From IMG/VR virus record IMGVR_UViG_3300047476_000201, positions 1 through 35,384 of that record: a DNA stretch of 35,384 nt, one strand, 5' to 3'. The notes beneath the pieces were generated by a model that saw nothing but the letters and a program-made list of their open reading frames with translations, had not been told where the DNA came from and made no database searches. A program made the translations under genes and the position numbers. Shown here one piece after another: positions 1-6,872 of the stretch. The stretch's first letter is position 1; the number at the start of each line of letters is the position of its first letter. The DNA is from a virus.

Positions 1-293
1 ATAACACAGTTAACGTCGATTAATCTAATAGTGATTTTGGTACCGTCTGCTTCTTCAACTTCAATACCGCGGCTCCAACGTCCGTGTTCTACTAGAACCC
101 AATCACCAACACCGTAGTCGTCATTGTGTTCTGGACCAACTGCATATACTCTAGCCCAACGAGGGTGGATACCGTGATCCTTACCATCGTCCCCTAACAT
201 AACAATACCACCGGCTGAACGTTGTTCACCGAAGTTCATATCTGCCACTAGCACTTTATTGTGTAATGGTTTGATAGTTCCTTTGACTGCCAT
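1..293 (-). CDS. 31: gp31-like co-chaperonin (GroES-type), 3' end cut by window edge
   Basis: The first 97 codons of a GroES/gp31-like co-chaperonin are present; the stop lies beyond position 1. The protein begins MAVKGTIKPLHNKVLVADM and continues with a GEQRSAGGIVM mobile-loop-like stretch, then PRWARVYAVGP and WVLVEHGRWSRG, the usual order in phage gp31/GroES homologues. In T4, gp31 replaces GroES as the lid of host GroEL and allows folding of the major capsid protein gp23. The start ATG (291-293) overlaps the stop of the upstream gene (TAATG), so translation is probably coupled. The family call is from remembered conservation, not a search. Confidence 0.85.
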   Translation of the reverse strand, partial: MAVKGTIKPLHNKVLVADMNFGEQRSAGGIVMLGDDGKDHGIHPRWARVYAVGPEHNDDYGVGDWVLVEHGRWSRGIEVEEADGTKITIRLIDVNCV

Positions 294-517
294 TATTGTC
301 CTTTCGCTTTATCTTCTGCGGCTTTATAAAAATCTGCTAGAACTTGTTCTCTTGTGCGAGTAATCTTTCCACCTGGGCCTAGTTCATCTCCACGAGCATT
401 TACTCGTACATTTCCCACGGCTGGTGTTAGTTCGTTCTTTTGACGTAACAAGTCCATGTCTACAACACGACCATTGGCTGTTGTATAAACTTTTTTCATT
501 GCTGGTTTTTGTGGCAT
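293..517 (-). CDS. Small conserved marine-phage protein, function unknown
   Basis: This 74-residue hydrophilic protein has a basic N-terminus (MPQKPAMKKVYTT), then VDMDLLRQKNELTPAVGNVR, VNARGDELGPGGKI and a helical tail rich in Glu/Lys. I recognise the NELTPAVGN...NARGDELG signature as a conserved short protein of T4-like marine phages, but I know no assigned function. A strong Shine-Dalgarno (AGGAGGG) about 8 nt before the ATG supports this start. Its stop overlaps the gp31 start, so the two are probably co-translated. No membrane segment or cysteine is seen. Confidence 0.75.
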   Translation of the reverse strand: MPQKPAMKKVYTTANGRVVDMDLLRQKNELTPAVGNVRVNARGDELGPGGKITRTREQVLADFYKAAEDKAKGQ

Positions 518-543
518 AATACGCCCTCCTATTATATTAGTAC

Positions 544-1065
544 TTATCTCAGGAATTCTTGCCAGTCTAATTTATATTTCAAACTGTCTATTTTGTGTAC
601 TCCTAGCAAAAAGAGTACATAACTTGCTACACTACTTCCACGTCCTACACCCCAAACTACATTGTGCGCTCTGCAAGTATCTACAAAGTATTTCATCCAA
701 CGAAGCAGATCCAGCATATTGCGTTCTTTGAATGCAGCCAATTCTTCTGCTACTCTAGTTACTTCTGGATCCCATGGGGGTGTTAAACTTAGAATGTATT
801 CTTCGATGTCCAAATTTTTATATTCATCTGGCATTAGCCAGTTTTGCTGTAAGACTGTGTCAAAGTCTTGTTGGTTGATGTCTAATGGTTGATAAATTTT
901 TAATTCTTTATCGCCCATTAAACGGGCAGACTCATTGTAACGAATAATTTCTGGGTCGTTGCCTTCTACTAATATTTCATCCAAAATAGTAGACTGTCCA
1001 GAAAAGATTATTTCTTCTAAGTCTTGAGAATTGTAAACAGCAATACCTAAGTCGTCTATACGCAT
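544..1065 (-). CDS. Stand-alone DnaE-like (DNA polymerase III alpha) fragment protein
   Basis: The last ~45 of 173 residues (C-R-A-H-N-V-V-W-GVGRGSSVASYVLFLLGVH, then the D-S-x-x-Y-x-L-D-x-x-E-F-L motif) match the bacterial Pol III alpha segment G(P/V)GRGSxxGSLVAYxLGIT..DPLxYxLxFERFLNP, which in DnaE precedes the catalytic palm. The first ~130 residues are acidic and helical. No palm aspartates, PHP domain or tau-binding domain can be present in so short a protein, so polymerase activity is not expected. It may bind a polymerase partner or be a domesticated fragment (inference). No Shine-Dalgarno is visible. The ATG lies 6 nt after a sigma-70 -10 hexamer, predicting a leaderless message. Confidence 0.7.
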   Translation of the reverse strand: MRIDDLGIAVYNSQDLEEIIFSGQSTILDEILVEGNDPEIIRYNESARLMGDKELKIYQPLDINQQDFDTVLQQNWLMPDEYKNLDIEEYILSLTPPWDPEVTRVAEELAAFKERNMLDLLRWMKYFVDTCRAHNVVWGVGRGSSVASYVLFLLGVHKIDSLKYKLDWQEFLR

Positions 1066-1100
1066 GTCAACATTTTAGTTGACATTTATTAAACTGTCAA
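1064..1100 (-). promoter_or_regulatory. Sigma-70-type promoter with dyad around the -10, leaderless geometry
   Basis: On the minus strand, TTGACA (1095-1100), a 17-bp spacer and TAAAAT (1072-1077) stand ahead of the DnaE-like gene. The ATG (1065) starts 6 nt after the -10, so the predicted +1 is the A of ATG. A perfect 8-bp inverted repeat (1064-1071 with 1078-1085) has the -10 hexamer as its 6-nt loop, and its downstream arm includes the first bases of the start codon. It could be an operator, or a hairpin that hides the start in read-through RNA. Confidence 0.65.
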
Positions 1101-1308
1101 GATCTGTATCGCGTTTTTGGTATTGTTCCTGCCATGTTCTGGCTCTGCGTGTAGCCAATTCGGCTTTGTACATGTCTAGGAATACTGTAATTTGATGTTG
1201 AACGTTGTGATTGTTCGAAAGAAAGTATTTCCTAGACAAATCCTGGATTTTATTTTCAATCTCAGTATCTTTAAGTTTACTGAGATCTTCTGTTAACGGG
1301 TTAAACAT
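1075..1308 (-). CDS. Small helical conserved phage protein, function unknown
   Basis: This 77-residue, highly charged protein (MFNPLTEDLSKLKDTEIENK..., ending DLDSLINVN) is predicted to be almost all helix, with a coiled-coil-like spacing of Leu/Ile. It has no cysteines and no membrane segment. I recognise it as similar to small proteins in other marine T4-like phages that begin MFNPL and end with a DLDxLIxVN tail, but no function is known to me. Its ATG overlaps the stop of the upstream 303-residue fibre gene (TAATG), so it is probably translated with that gene under the late promoter near 2240. Confidence 0.7.
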   Translation of the reverse strand: MFNPLTEDLSKLKDTEIENKIQDLSRKYFLSNNHNVQHQITVFLDMYKAELATRRARTWQEQYQKRDTDLDSLINVN

Positions 1309-2219
1309 TATGAGAATGTTGCTCCATTATTTCCAATGCAGTACCATTTACTGCCAATATATTGTAGTGTACAACCTTGTCCAATACCGTCAAATAGTAT
1401 TGCGCCACCACCGCTGGCCTTCCAACCAGGTGCCGCAACGTTTACAGTCATTTCTCCGGTGTCGGATTTCATTACTAAAACTTTAACTTGTCCTTCTACT
1501 CCAGCAGTTAGTGTTCCAGTTGCTAGTACAGTTGGAGTAAATGCTGTAGTTTTCTTTATAAGACTAATAGTACCACTGGCTAACTCTTCAGAAAGACTAT
1601 CGTAATTTTCGATGGTCAACTCATTGGCTGTTTCCGTATACTCGCCTATCAAACTAGCAAATACAGTTTGTCCACCGTCGTAGGTTGTAAATTCTATTAC
1701 TTTAGGAACAATAGTAACTTTAAAGTTTGCAGGATAGTTTTTGTTATAACGTATATCGCCACCACCTTCACTGGACCAAATAACATTAAATTCATCTTCA
1801 GCACTGGCTGTTGTAATTTCAACTACCATACGTCCGTATCTATTATCTTCGAGATCTAAACTCGCAGTAGTTTTCCATGAAAGAACAATATTCAAATCGT
1901 CAGCATCTAAAACAACACGCTGATGATTGCCGTTTCTAAGTTGTAACTGTGGAACACCTTCACTGAATACGCCGGGAGCATATGACTTGTCAGTGGCAGT
2001 AACTAGGATAGTGTTTGTAATTGTATTACCTGCAAAATCATTGGCCGTGTTAGTTTTTGCAGTTGTGTCCTGCAATTCTGTTATTTCGCTTGACGCAATG
2101 GCCAATGAAGATTTAATAACATCGAAGTTATCTCTAAAACCCTGTGTATCGTTGTCCACACCGGCAACTGGGTACGATTCGTCGATGTTAATGTATAGAC
2201 TGTTAATTTGGCTAGTCAT
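1308..2219 (-). CDS. Fibre/structural protein with GFRDNF N-terminal module
   Basis: This 303-residue protein starts with a segment (VDNDTQGFRDNFDVIKSSL, then EITELQ) that I recognise at the N-terminus of several structural/fibre proteins of marine T4-like phages. It probably acts as an attachment or trimerisation module. After it come a small-residue, beta-rich region and a Gly-rich C-terminus (GWKASGGGAILFDG, then LQYIGSKWYCIGNNG) that resembles the compact tip domain of phage fibres. Two cysteines lie in the tip. A Shine-Dalgarno (AAGGA) precedes the ATG, and a late-promoter octamer (AATAAATA) lies 18 nt upstream, over the stop of the preceding gene. A distal tail or capsid fibre role is inferred from composition and neighbours. 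Confidence 0.7.
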   Translation of the reverse strand: MTSQINSLYINIDESYPVAGVDNDTQGFRDNFDVIKSSLAIASSEITELQDTTAKTNTANDFAGNTITNTILVTATDKSYAPGVFSEGVPQLQLRNGNHQRVVLDADDLNIVLSWKTTASLDLEDNRYGRMVVEITTASAEDEFNVIWSSEGGGDIRYNKNYPANFKVTIVPKVIEFTTYDGGQTVFASLIGEYTETANELTIENYDSLSEELASGTISLIKKTTAFTPTVLATGTLTAGVEGQVKVLVMKSDTGEMTVNVAAPGWKASGGGAILFDGIGQGCTLQYIGSKWYCIGNNGATFS

Positions 2220-2237
2220 GTCCTTATTCCTTTTATA

Positions 2238-2245
2238 TATTTATT
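2238..2245 (-). promoter_or_regulatory. T4-like late promoter (AATAAATA)
   Basis: Minus-strand AATAAATA differs from the T4 late consensus TATAAATA at one base. It overlaps the stop of the 907-residue gene (2244-2246) and predicts a start near 2232, giving a ~13-nt leader that carries the AAGGA ribosome site of the 303-residue fibre gene. Confidence 0.55.
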
Positions 2246-4967
2246 ATACGTTATAGCGGTAGTTTGTAAATTTTAGGAACTGTGCATTTGCATTTCCTAA
2301 GGTACTGTCGATTAAAAATCTATCGATTTCGTAGTCAATTTGTCCAAAATCAAATCCGCTGTTTTTAATGTTTTCCAATACATCTTTTCCCTGTCCAGGC
2401 TTGCAATAGCACAGAGGAATAGCATTTATAAATCCTGTGGCAGGAGTCTTACTGGTTTGTGGAGTCTTCATCCATAAAGGTAAAAACTCATTTTCAATAG
2501 AAATAGCACGTATAGTACTGCCATCTTCATTGTTAACACTTAGGTTTCTAAGATTCTTTCTTATGTTTATAATACTACTTGGATAAGCAAACTCTTGATC
2601 TCGTCCGCTGGTAAAGATAGCAGTGTTATCAGCAGTGTACGGATCTTTAACAGGTCTAAAGCGATCAGGTTCATCCTTGTTTAGTCTTGCTTGATTTTCT
2701 GGTGTAGATAATAGTCCTGAAGCCGCACTGGCTCTTGCCTGGTTAACCAATGTTCTAGAATTATTATTTGGCAACTTAATTTTTAAATTAGTTGATTTTT
2801 TATTAATTTCATATTCGTCTAGAACTTCTATGTAAATTACTTCGTAGACAATATCATTAGAACCTTGCTCTTTGGCCACGGCTCTTTTAACTTCGCCCAT
2901 TTTAAATCTTTTACGTTTAATATTTCTGTTAAGAACAGGAATGTAGTCAGCAATACTTCTAGTTTCAATACCTGCGTACACTAACATTCTTAGATCGTTC
3001 TGAACGCCAAATCCTGGATCGTTCAAACGATAGATTTTTTCGGGAGTAAAAATTGTAGCATCTGTAATAAAGTTAGAAAAGTAATTTCTTTTTTCTATTT
3101 TTTGATAAGGTTGTGTATAGATATTACTGTAAAGTTTATCTGTGCTCTCTTCGATATTTAAAGTAAATTCTCCAATAACAGCACTGTACTTGAACTGGTC
3201 AACGGCCAATACAGAAAATTTATAACTGCGGTCGTATGTTTGTGTTCCACCGTCGAATGTAGTTGTTCCTGTGTCAAACAAAGTTAAGCCTGGAGAACCA
3301 TCGACGGAAAACTGCGGAACCTTACCAATAATTTCACCTACTGAGTTTAATGTTAAGCCAGGCGGCAACTTACTTGGTGTACCATCGGCGTTGGTTGTCA
3401 GCAGTTGATAAGATAAAACTGCTCGGGGAACAGTAGTTTCTGCTTGTACGCTCAATGTACTAACGAAGTTAGCACGTATACCACCTAAGTTTCTTGGAGT
3501 TATAAAGTTAATAACACTGTCAACTTCACCTAGTACTTTGAGATCGAATGTTTTAGAACTGACGTTTGTGTTAAATTCTAATGTACTTTGAATGTATGTT
3601 TTAGTTAAAACAGTAGGATTGTCCTGACTATCTCTAGCAGGTACGTTAATTTTTAATGGCGTGTCTAATCTTAATAGAGCATATTGTCCACCAACAACAG
3701 TTTGACTTGTATAAGATTCTATTCTATACTGAAAGTTACCAATTCTTAAATAGTCGTTGACTAACAAATCAACGTCTGCTTGAGGTAGCGGATTTATCAG
3801 CAAATAGTTTTGTCCGTATGATGCGTTAACTCCAACTACTACTGCAACTTCTGCTTCTGTATAACCTGTGGCATCATATTTGATGGCATTGATGGTAAAT
3901 TTATAATCTCTAGTAATTGCAGGCTGATAAGGAATGTATCCAAAGATTTCTCCATTATTAGAATCTAAGAATAATCCTTCAGGAAGTAGACTAGGTGTGT
4001 TATCGGGATTAGTGTCGGCAAGTTCGTAGACTAACGGACTTAATGCCGGATTAGGATCGAAGGCATCTAAGAGAATTGTTACATAGTTGTTGGCTCGTTT
4101 AATTCCAAGATTACTTGCACTTAGCCAGTACGCACCTCTAAGGTAAGTAGCATCTGCGGTAAATGTACCGTCGCCAACTTGTAAAATAGTATTGTCAGAA
4201 CGTAGGAAATCATCGCCCACAACATAAATGCTAAATTTACGTTTGATAATGCTAGTACCGTCTGTAACACTGACAAAGAATTGATATCTACGATTTAACT
4301 TTCTTGGAGCCTTAACTAGATCAATGAAGTCGAATACAACGCTGTCATATAAGAATGTGTCCATACCAGTTCTAGGTTCAATACCGAAATCAAATGGATT
4401 ACTGTCGTACTGGTTAGTATCAAAATGTCCATTACCTGCGGAAACATCTAATGCTAGAATGGGATCAACTTTTCCGCTGATTCTACCTGCGGCGCTTAGT
4501 GTTAGTCCGGGAGGTAATTCGCCATCACCGTCTTGAATAAAAAATTCTAAAGAATCGCCGGCTTTTATATCTTGATCGATGGCTCTTAAGTCAAACTCAA
4601 TAAATGTATTATCTAAAACAAACGCTTGTCCATTAGGATTAATACTAAGTTCGCCTTCTGCGGTAATCCAAACAGGATCGTCTGGACCTTGTATAGTCAT
4701 AGTAAAAGTTCGGTCACTGACTTGCCCGTTGAGTGAAGCACGGATAACAAAAGTGTACTGTGTTTCCACAGCAACTTCAAATGGCGTGCCTATGATTTTA
4801 TTCCCAACGATTCTCAACCCGCCAGGAAGGCTACCAGAAATTACAGTAAATGTAACACCAGTTAAATTACCAGTTAATGGTTGAGTGGGAAGATTATAGG
4901 AAAGGCTTATACGTTCTTGGTAAGTTCCAAGACTGCTTCCGGTTTTTAGTGTCCAAACATTTAACAT
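2244..4967 (-). CDS. Large structural protein with He_PIG/Ig-like repeats
   Basis: This 907-residue protein contains at least four copies of the putative-Ig (He_PIG/cadherin-like) core L-P-x-G-L-x-(L/I)-x-x-x-G-x-I-x-G: SLPGGLRIVGNKIIGTP near residue 46, ELPPGLTLSAAGRISGKV near 151, LLPEGLFLDSNNGEIFGYIP near 330 and KLPPGLTLNSVGEIIGKVP near 540. Between them are beta-rich Asp/Asn spacers. The C-terminal ~250 residues are more basic and lack repeats. Such domains decorate phage tails and capsids and bind carbohydrate or protein surfaces. No signal peptide is present. The ribosome site (GAGGAA) lies in the downstream arm of an 11-bp inverted repeat with a late promoter in its loop. Its exact place in the virion is unknown. 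Confidence 0.75.
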   Translation of the reverse strand: MLNVWTLKTGSSLGTYQERISLSYNLPTQPLTGNLTGVTFTVISGSLPGGLRIVGNKIIGTPFEVAVETQYTFVIRASLNGQVSDRTFTMTIQGPDDPVWITAEGELSINPNGQAFVLDNTFIEFDLRAIDQDIKAGDSLEFFIQDGDGELPPGLTLSAAGRISGKVDPILALDVSAGNGHFDTNQYDSNPFDFGIEPRTGMDTFLYDSVVFDFIDLVKAPRKLNRRYQFFVSVTDGTSIIKRKFSIYVVGDDFLRSDNTILQVGDGTFTADATYLRGAYWLSASNLGIKRANNYVTILLDAFDPNPALSPLVYELADTNPDNTPSLLPEGLFLDSNNGEIFGYIPYQPAITRDYKFTINAIKYDATGYTEAEVAVVVGVNASYGQNYLLINPLPQADVDLLVNDYLRIGNFQYRIESYTSQTVVGGQYALLRLDTPLKINVPARDSQDNPTVLTKTYIQSTLEFNTNVSSKTFDLKVLGEVDSVINFITPRNLGGIRANFVSTLSVQAETTVPRAVLSYQLLTTNADGTPSKLPPGLTLNSVGEIIGKVPQFSVDGSPGLTLFDTGTTTFDGGTQTYDRSYKFSVLAVDQFKYSAVIGEFTLNIEESTDKLYSNIYTQPYQKIEKRNYFSNFITDATIFTPEKIYRLNDPGFGVQNDLRMLVYAGIETRSIADYIPVLNRNIKRKRFKMGEVKRAVAKEQGSNDIVYEVIYIEVLDEYEINKKSTNLKIKLPNNNSRTLVNQARASAASGLLSTPENQARLNKDEPDRFRPVKDPYTADNTAIFTSGRDQEFAYPSSIINIRKNLRNLSVNNEDGSTIRAISIENEFLPLWMKTPQTSKTPATGFINAIPLCYCKPGQGKDVLENIKNSGFDFGQIDYEIDRFLIDSTLGNANAQFLKFTNYRYNV

Positions 4968-4968
4968 T

Positions 4969-5008
4969 TCTACGGTTCCTCGAAGTATTTATCGCACGGA
5001 ACCGTAGA
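4969..5008 (-). promoter_or_regulatory. Late promoter inside the loop of an 11-bp inverted repeat covering the RBS
   Basis: Arms 4969-4979 and 4998-5008 are perfectly complementary (11 bp, core CTACGGTTCC/GGAACCGTAG) with an 18-nt loop. On the minus strand the loop holds GATAAATACTT (octamer 4986-4993), a one-mismatch late promoter. The predicted start is near 4980, just before the downstream arm, which carries the AGGA ribosome site 9 nt before ATG 4967. Read-through RNA from the 393-residue gene can form the hairpin and hide the ribosome site; RNA begun at the late promoter cannot. A terminator role is less likely because no T-run follows. Confidence 0.65.
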
Positions 5009-5021
5009 CTAGAGTTGGCTA

Positions 5022-6203
5022 TTAAATATTGGCAGCACCTGATATTGAAATATTATACCATCCGCCCTGAAGTCTAACTTGCAATCCAGGTAAAGGTAAT
5101 GGATTTGCTAGTTCGTCTGTGGGTTGATAGTTGTATATAATTGTACCGTCATCGATAAATGGTGTTAATGCTGTACGATCTGCATTACCAATAGCACGTA
5201 GATTAATAGCAGTTACACCTAGTACACCCTTAGACGTATATTTTAATACATCGTTGTTGCTGGCTGTTGGGTTATTAGTTACAAAGAATGCGTTAGTTAC
5301 GTTTTCACCGCTACCTAATACAAATGTTGTTGGAACAACACCTGCAGGAGCATCTGTTTGATCTTCTGCAATAAATCCAAATCCGCCGGCAAAGCCTTGA
5401 ACGGCATCACCGCCACCTACTTTATTGTTATAACTTCTGTAAAAGAATCCACCAACTTTATCATTTTGTTCAATGTTCAATGGAGAAGCAAGTGTTCCGC
5501 GATAAATCACATAACTGTGTGTACCAGGAAGTGTGATGTTACCGTCGCCGTCTAAAGTAATTCTACCGTAATGTACCCATGGTTGCTGTTCGTATTGTGT
5601 AAACGCAAATGGTTGATCCTCTGAACCAAGAGTAAAGTTTACAAACTCGTCGGACGATGTAAAGTTTAATCCGTTTCCGTTAATAACAACGCTAGAGTCT
5701 TCGTCAGCAAGTGTAATAGAATCGCCATTAAATGAGTTTGTTGTTGCATTAACTAGAACTTGTGTACTGTCTGAACTTAGAACGTTACCGACTAAGTCTG
5801 ATTCTACAGTTACCGCTTGTACAGTTCCTGAACTAACAACATTACCGCTGACGTTAATGTTACCAGTGTTTGTAATAGATCCGGTCGAAACAATAGCAAC
5901 TCCACCGTCTCCGGTGACTGTAATCTTTTTAGTTGTAATGTTTCCGACGTTATTAATGTTTCCCGTGAACGCTATGTTTCCTGAACCAATAATATCGTTA
6001 TTGTTTAAGTTAATATCGCCTTCTACGTTACCAGAAAGCACTGCGTTTTGTCCAACAGCAACACCGCCTAGTGTAATGCCGTCGCCAACATAGATAGGAT
6101 CAACGTCAGCAGTTGTATAGTCGGTTACAAAAACTAGTTCACCCACAAGTGGAGTGTACAGTAGTCTCTGTGCGTTAGTTCCTCTTCTAATTTGTAAAGC
6201 CAT
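5022..6203 (-). CDS. Tail-fibre/adhesin protein with Mtd-like N-terminus
   Basis: This 393-residue protein opens with MALQIRRGTNAQR...PLVGELVFVTDY, followed by a YVGDG motif. This is the short domain found at the N-terminus of many phage fibres and in the Bordetella phage major tropism determinant. A long region of short repeats follows (G-x-I-x-N/x-G-N-I pattern, residues ~55-130), typical of a fibrous triple-stranded beta shaft. The C-terminus (GLQVRLQGGWYNISISGAANI) looks like a compact tip. A GGAG ribosome site lies upstream. No late octamer is seen immediately ahead, so it is probably transcribed with the 212-residue gene. No reverse transcriptase or template repeat accompanies it, so diversity generation is not suggested. 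Confidence 0.75.
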   Translation of the reverse strand: MALQIRRGTNAQRLLYTPLVGELVFVTDYTTADVDPIYVGDGITLGGVAVGQNAVLSGNVEGDINLNNNDIIGSGNIAFTGNINNVGNITTKKITVTGDGGVAIVSTGSITNTGNINVSGNVVSSGTVQAVTVESDLVGNVLSSDSTQVLVNATTNSFNGDSITLADEDSSVVINGNGLNFTSSDEFVNFTLGSEDQPFAFTQYEQQPWVHYGRITLDGDGNITLPGTHSYVIYRGTLASPLNIEQNDKVGGFFYRSYNNKVGGGDAVQGFAGGFGFIAEDQTDAPAGVVPTTFVLGSGENVTNAFFVTNNPTASNNDVLKYTSKGVLGVTAINLRAIGNADRTALTPFIDDGTIIYNYQPTDELANPLPLPGLQVRLQGGWYNISISGAANI

Positions 6204-6220
6204 TTAAATATTCTCCAACT

Positions 6221-6859
6221 TTATAGTGTTCCTGCGTCAATCGACAAATCTGTGGGCGATATAATTGTACCTAGATCTAGACCAACATAACTCAGCAAAT
6301 ATTGAAATGCGCTAGTATACTGATTATCTAGAGTACCAAAGTCAAACGTATTTATCGTCCTGTTTAAGTCCTGAATGGACACCCCGTCCACTCTTGCTGG
6401 CATATAGTTCGGAAGTCCTGCATTTGGCTGAACGCCTACTATATTACCTGCACCAATAATGTAGTCTGGTTGTGAAGGGAAGACCCGTCCCATTAAATTA
6501 CCATTGAATGACCCGCTAAACATACTAGCAGTCATTGTGTTTGCTTCTACACTACCTGTTGCTGTAAGACTACCTACTTCTAAGTCCTTGCCCACAAAAT
6601 CAGTGCTGATAACAATCTTATCACCGTCTAGTGTTAGTGCCAGTTTATCGTCTGAATCTAGGCTTTTAAATTGTAGGGTATTTTCAACTTTTTGTTTAAA
6701 AATACCCACACCACCACCGACGTTTGCGGCCACTGTACTAGCATCAATGCTGGTTTCGAGTTCAACAAAGTTCTCGTTTACTTTCTGAAACGCGGTACGG
6801 AGATCGTCTCCGGTACCGTCGTTTGCAATGCTGCCGATATCTATTAAAGTAATGTTCAT
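6221..6859 (-). CDS. Short fibre protein with NDGTGD N-terminal module
   Basis: Starting at the ATG at 6857-6859, this is a 212-residue protein: MNITLIDIGSIANDGTGDDL, then RTAFQKVNENFVELE. The same NDGTGDxxRxxFxKxNENFxEL module begins the neighbouring giant protein, so the two probably share an assembly partner. The remainder is beta-rich with small residues. A start 28 codons upstream is open, but it would sit inside the giant gene and move the IDIG motif away from the N-terminus, so I prefer 6859. A late-like CATAAATA octamer ends 5 nt before this ATG and no Shine-Dalgarno is visible. Translation may be leaderless, or coupled to the giant gene, whose stop is 13 nt upstream. Confidence 0.75.
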   Translation of the reverse strand: MNITLIDIGSIANDGTGDDLRTAFQKVNENFVELETSIDASTVAANVGGGVGIFKQKVENTLQFKSLDSDDKLALTLDGDKIVISTDFVGKDLEVGSLTATGSVEANTMTASMFSGSFNGNLMGRVFPSQPDYIIGAGNIVGVQPNAGLPNYMPARVDGVSIQDLNRTINTFDFGTLDNQYTSAFQYLLSYVGLDLGTIISPTDLSIDAGTL

Positions 6860-6864
6860 AGTAA

Positions 6865-6872
6865 TATTTATG
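6865..6872 (-). promoter_or_regulatory. Late-promoter-like octamer (CATAAATA) abutting a start codon
   Basis: Minus-strand CATAAATA is one mismatch from TATAAATA, placed between the stop of the giant gene and ATG 6859. T4 geometry (start ~6 nt after the last A) would put +1 at the A of the ATG, giving a leaderless late mRNA. Chance occurrence in AT-rich DNA is possible. Confidence 0.4.

Noticed and set aside
850-870. Other TTGACA-like hexamers in coding DNA (for example near 856, 3293, 13123, 26622)
   Set aside because: No -10 at 16-18 bp and they lie mid-gene; treated as chance matches.
5022-6203. Diversity-generating retroelement, suggested by the Mtd-like N-terminus of the 393-residue fibre
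   Set aside because: No reverse transcriptase, template repeat or adenine-variable C-terminal repeat is visible in the window; the N-terminal domain is common in ordinary fibres.
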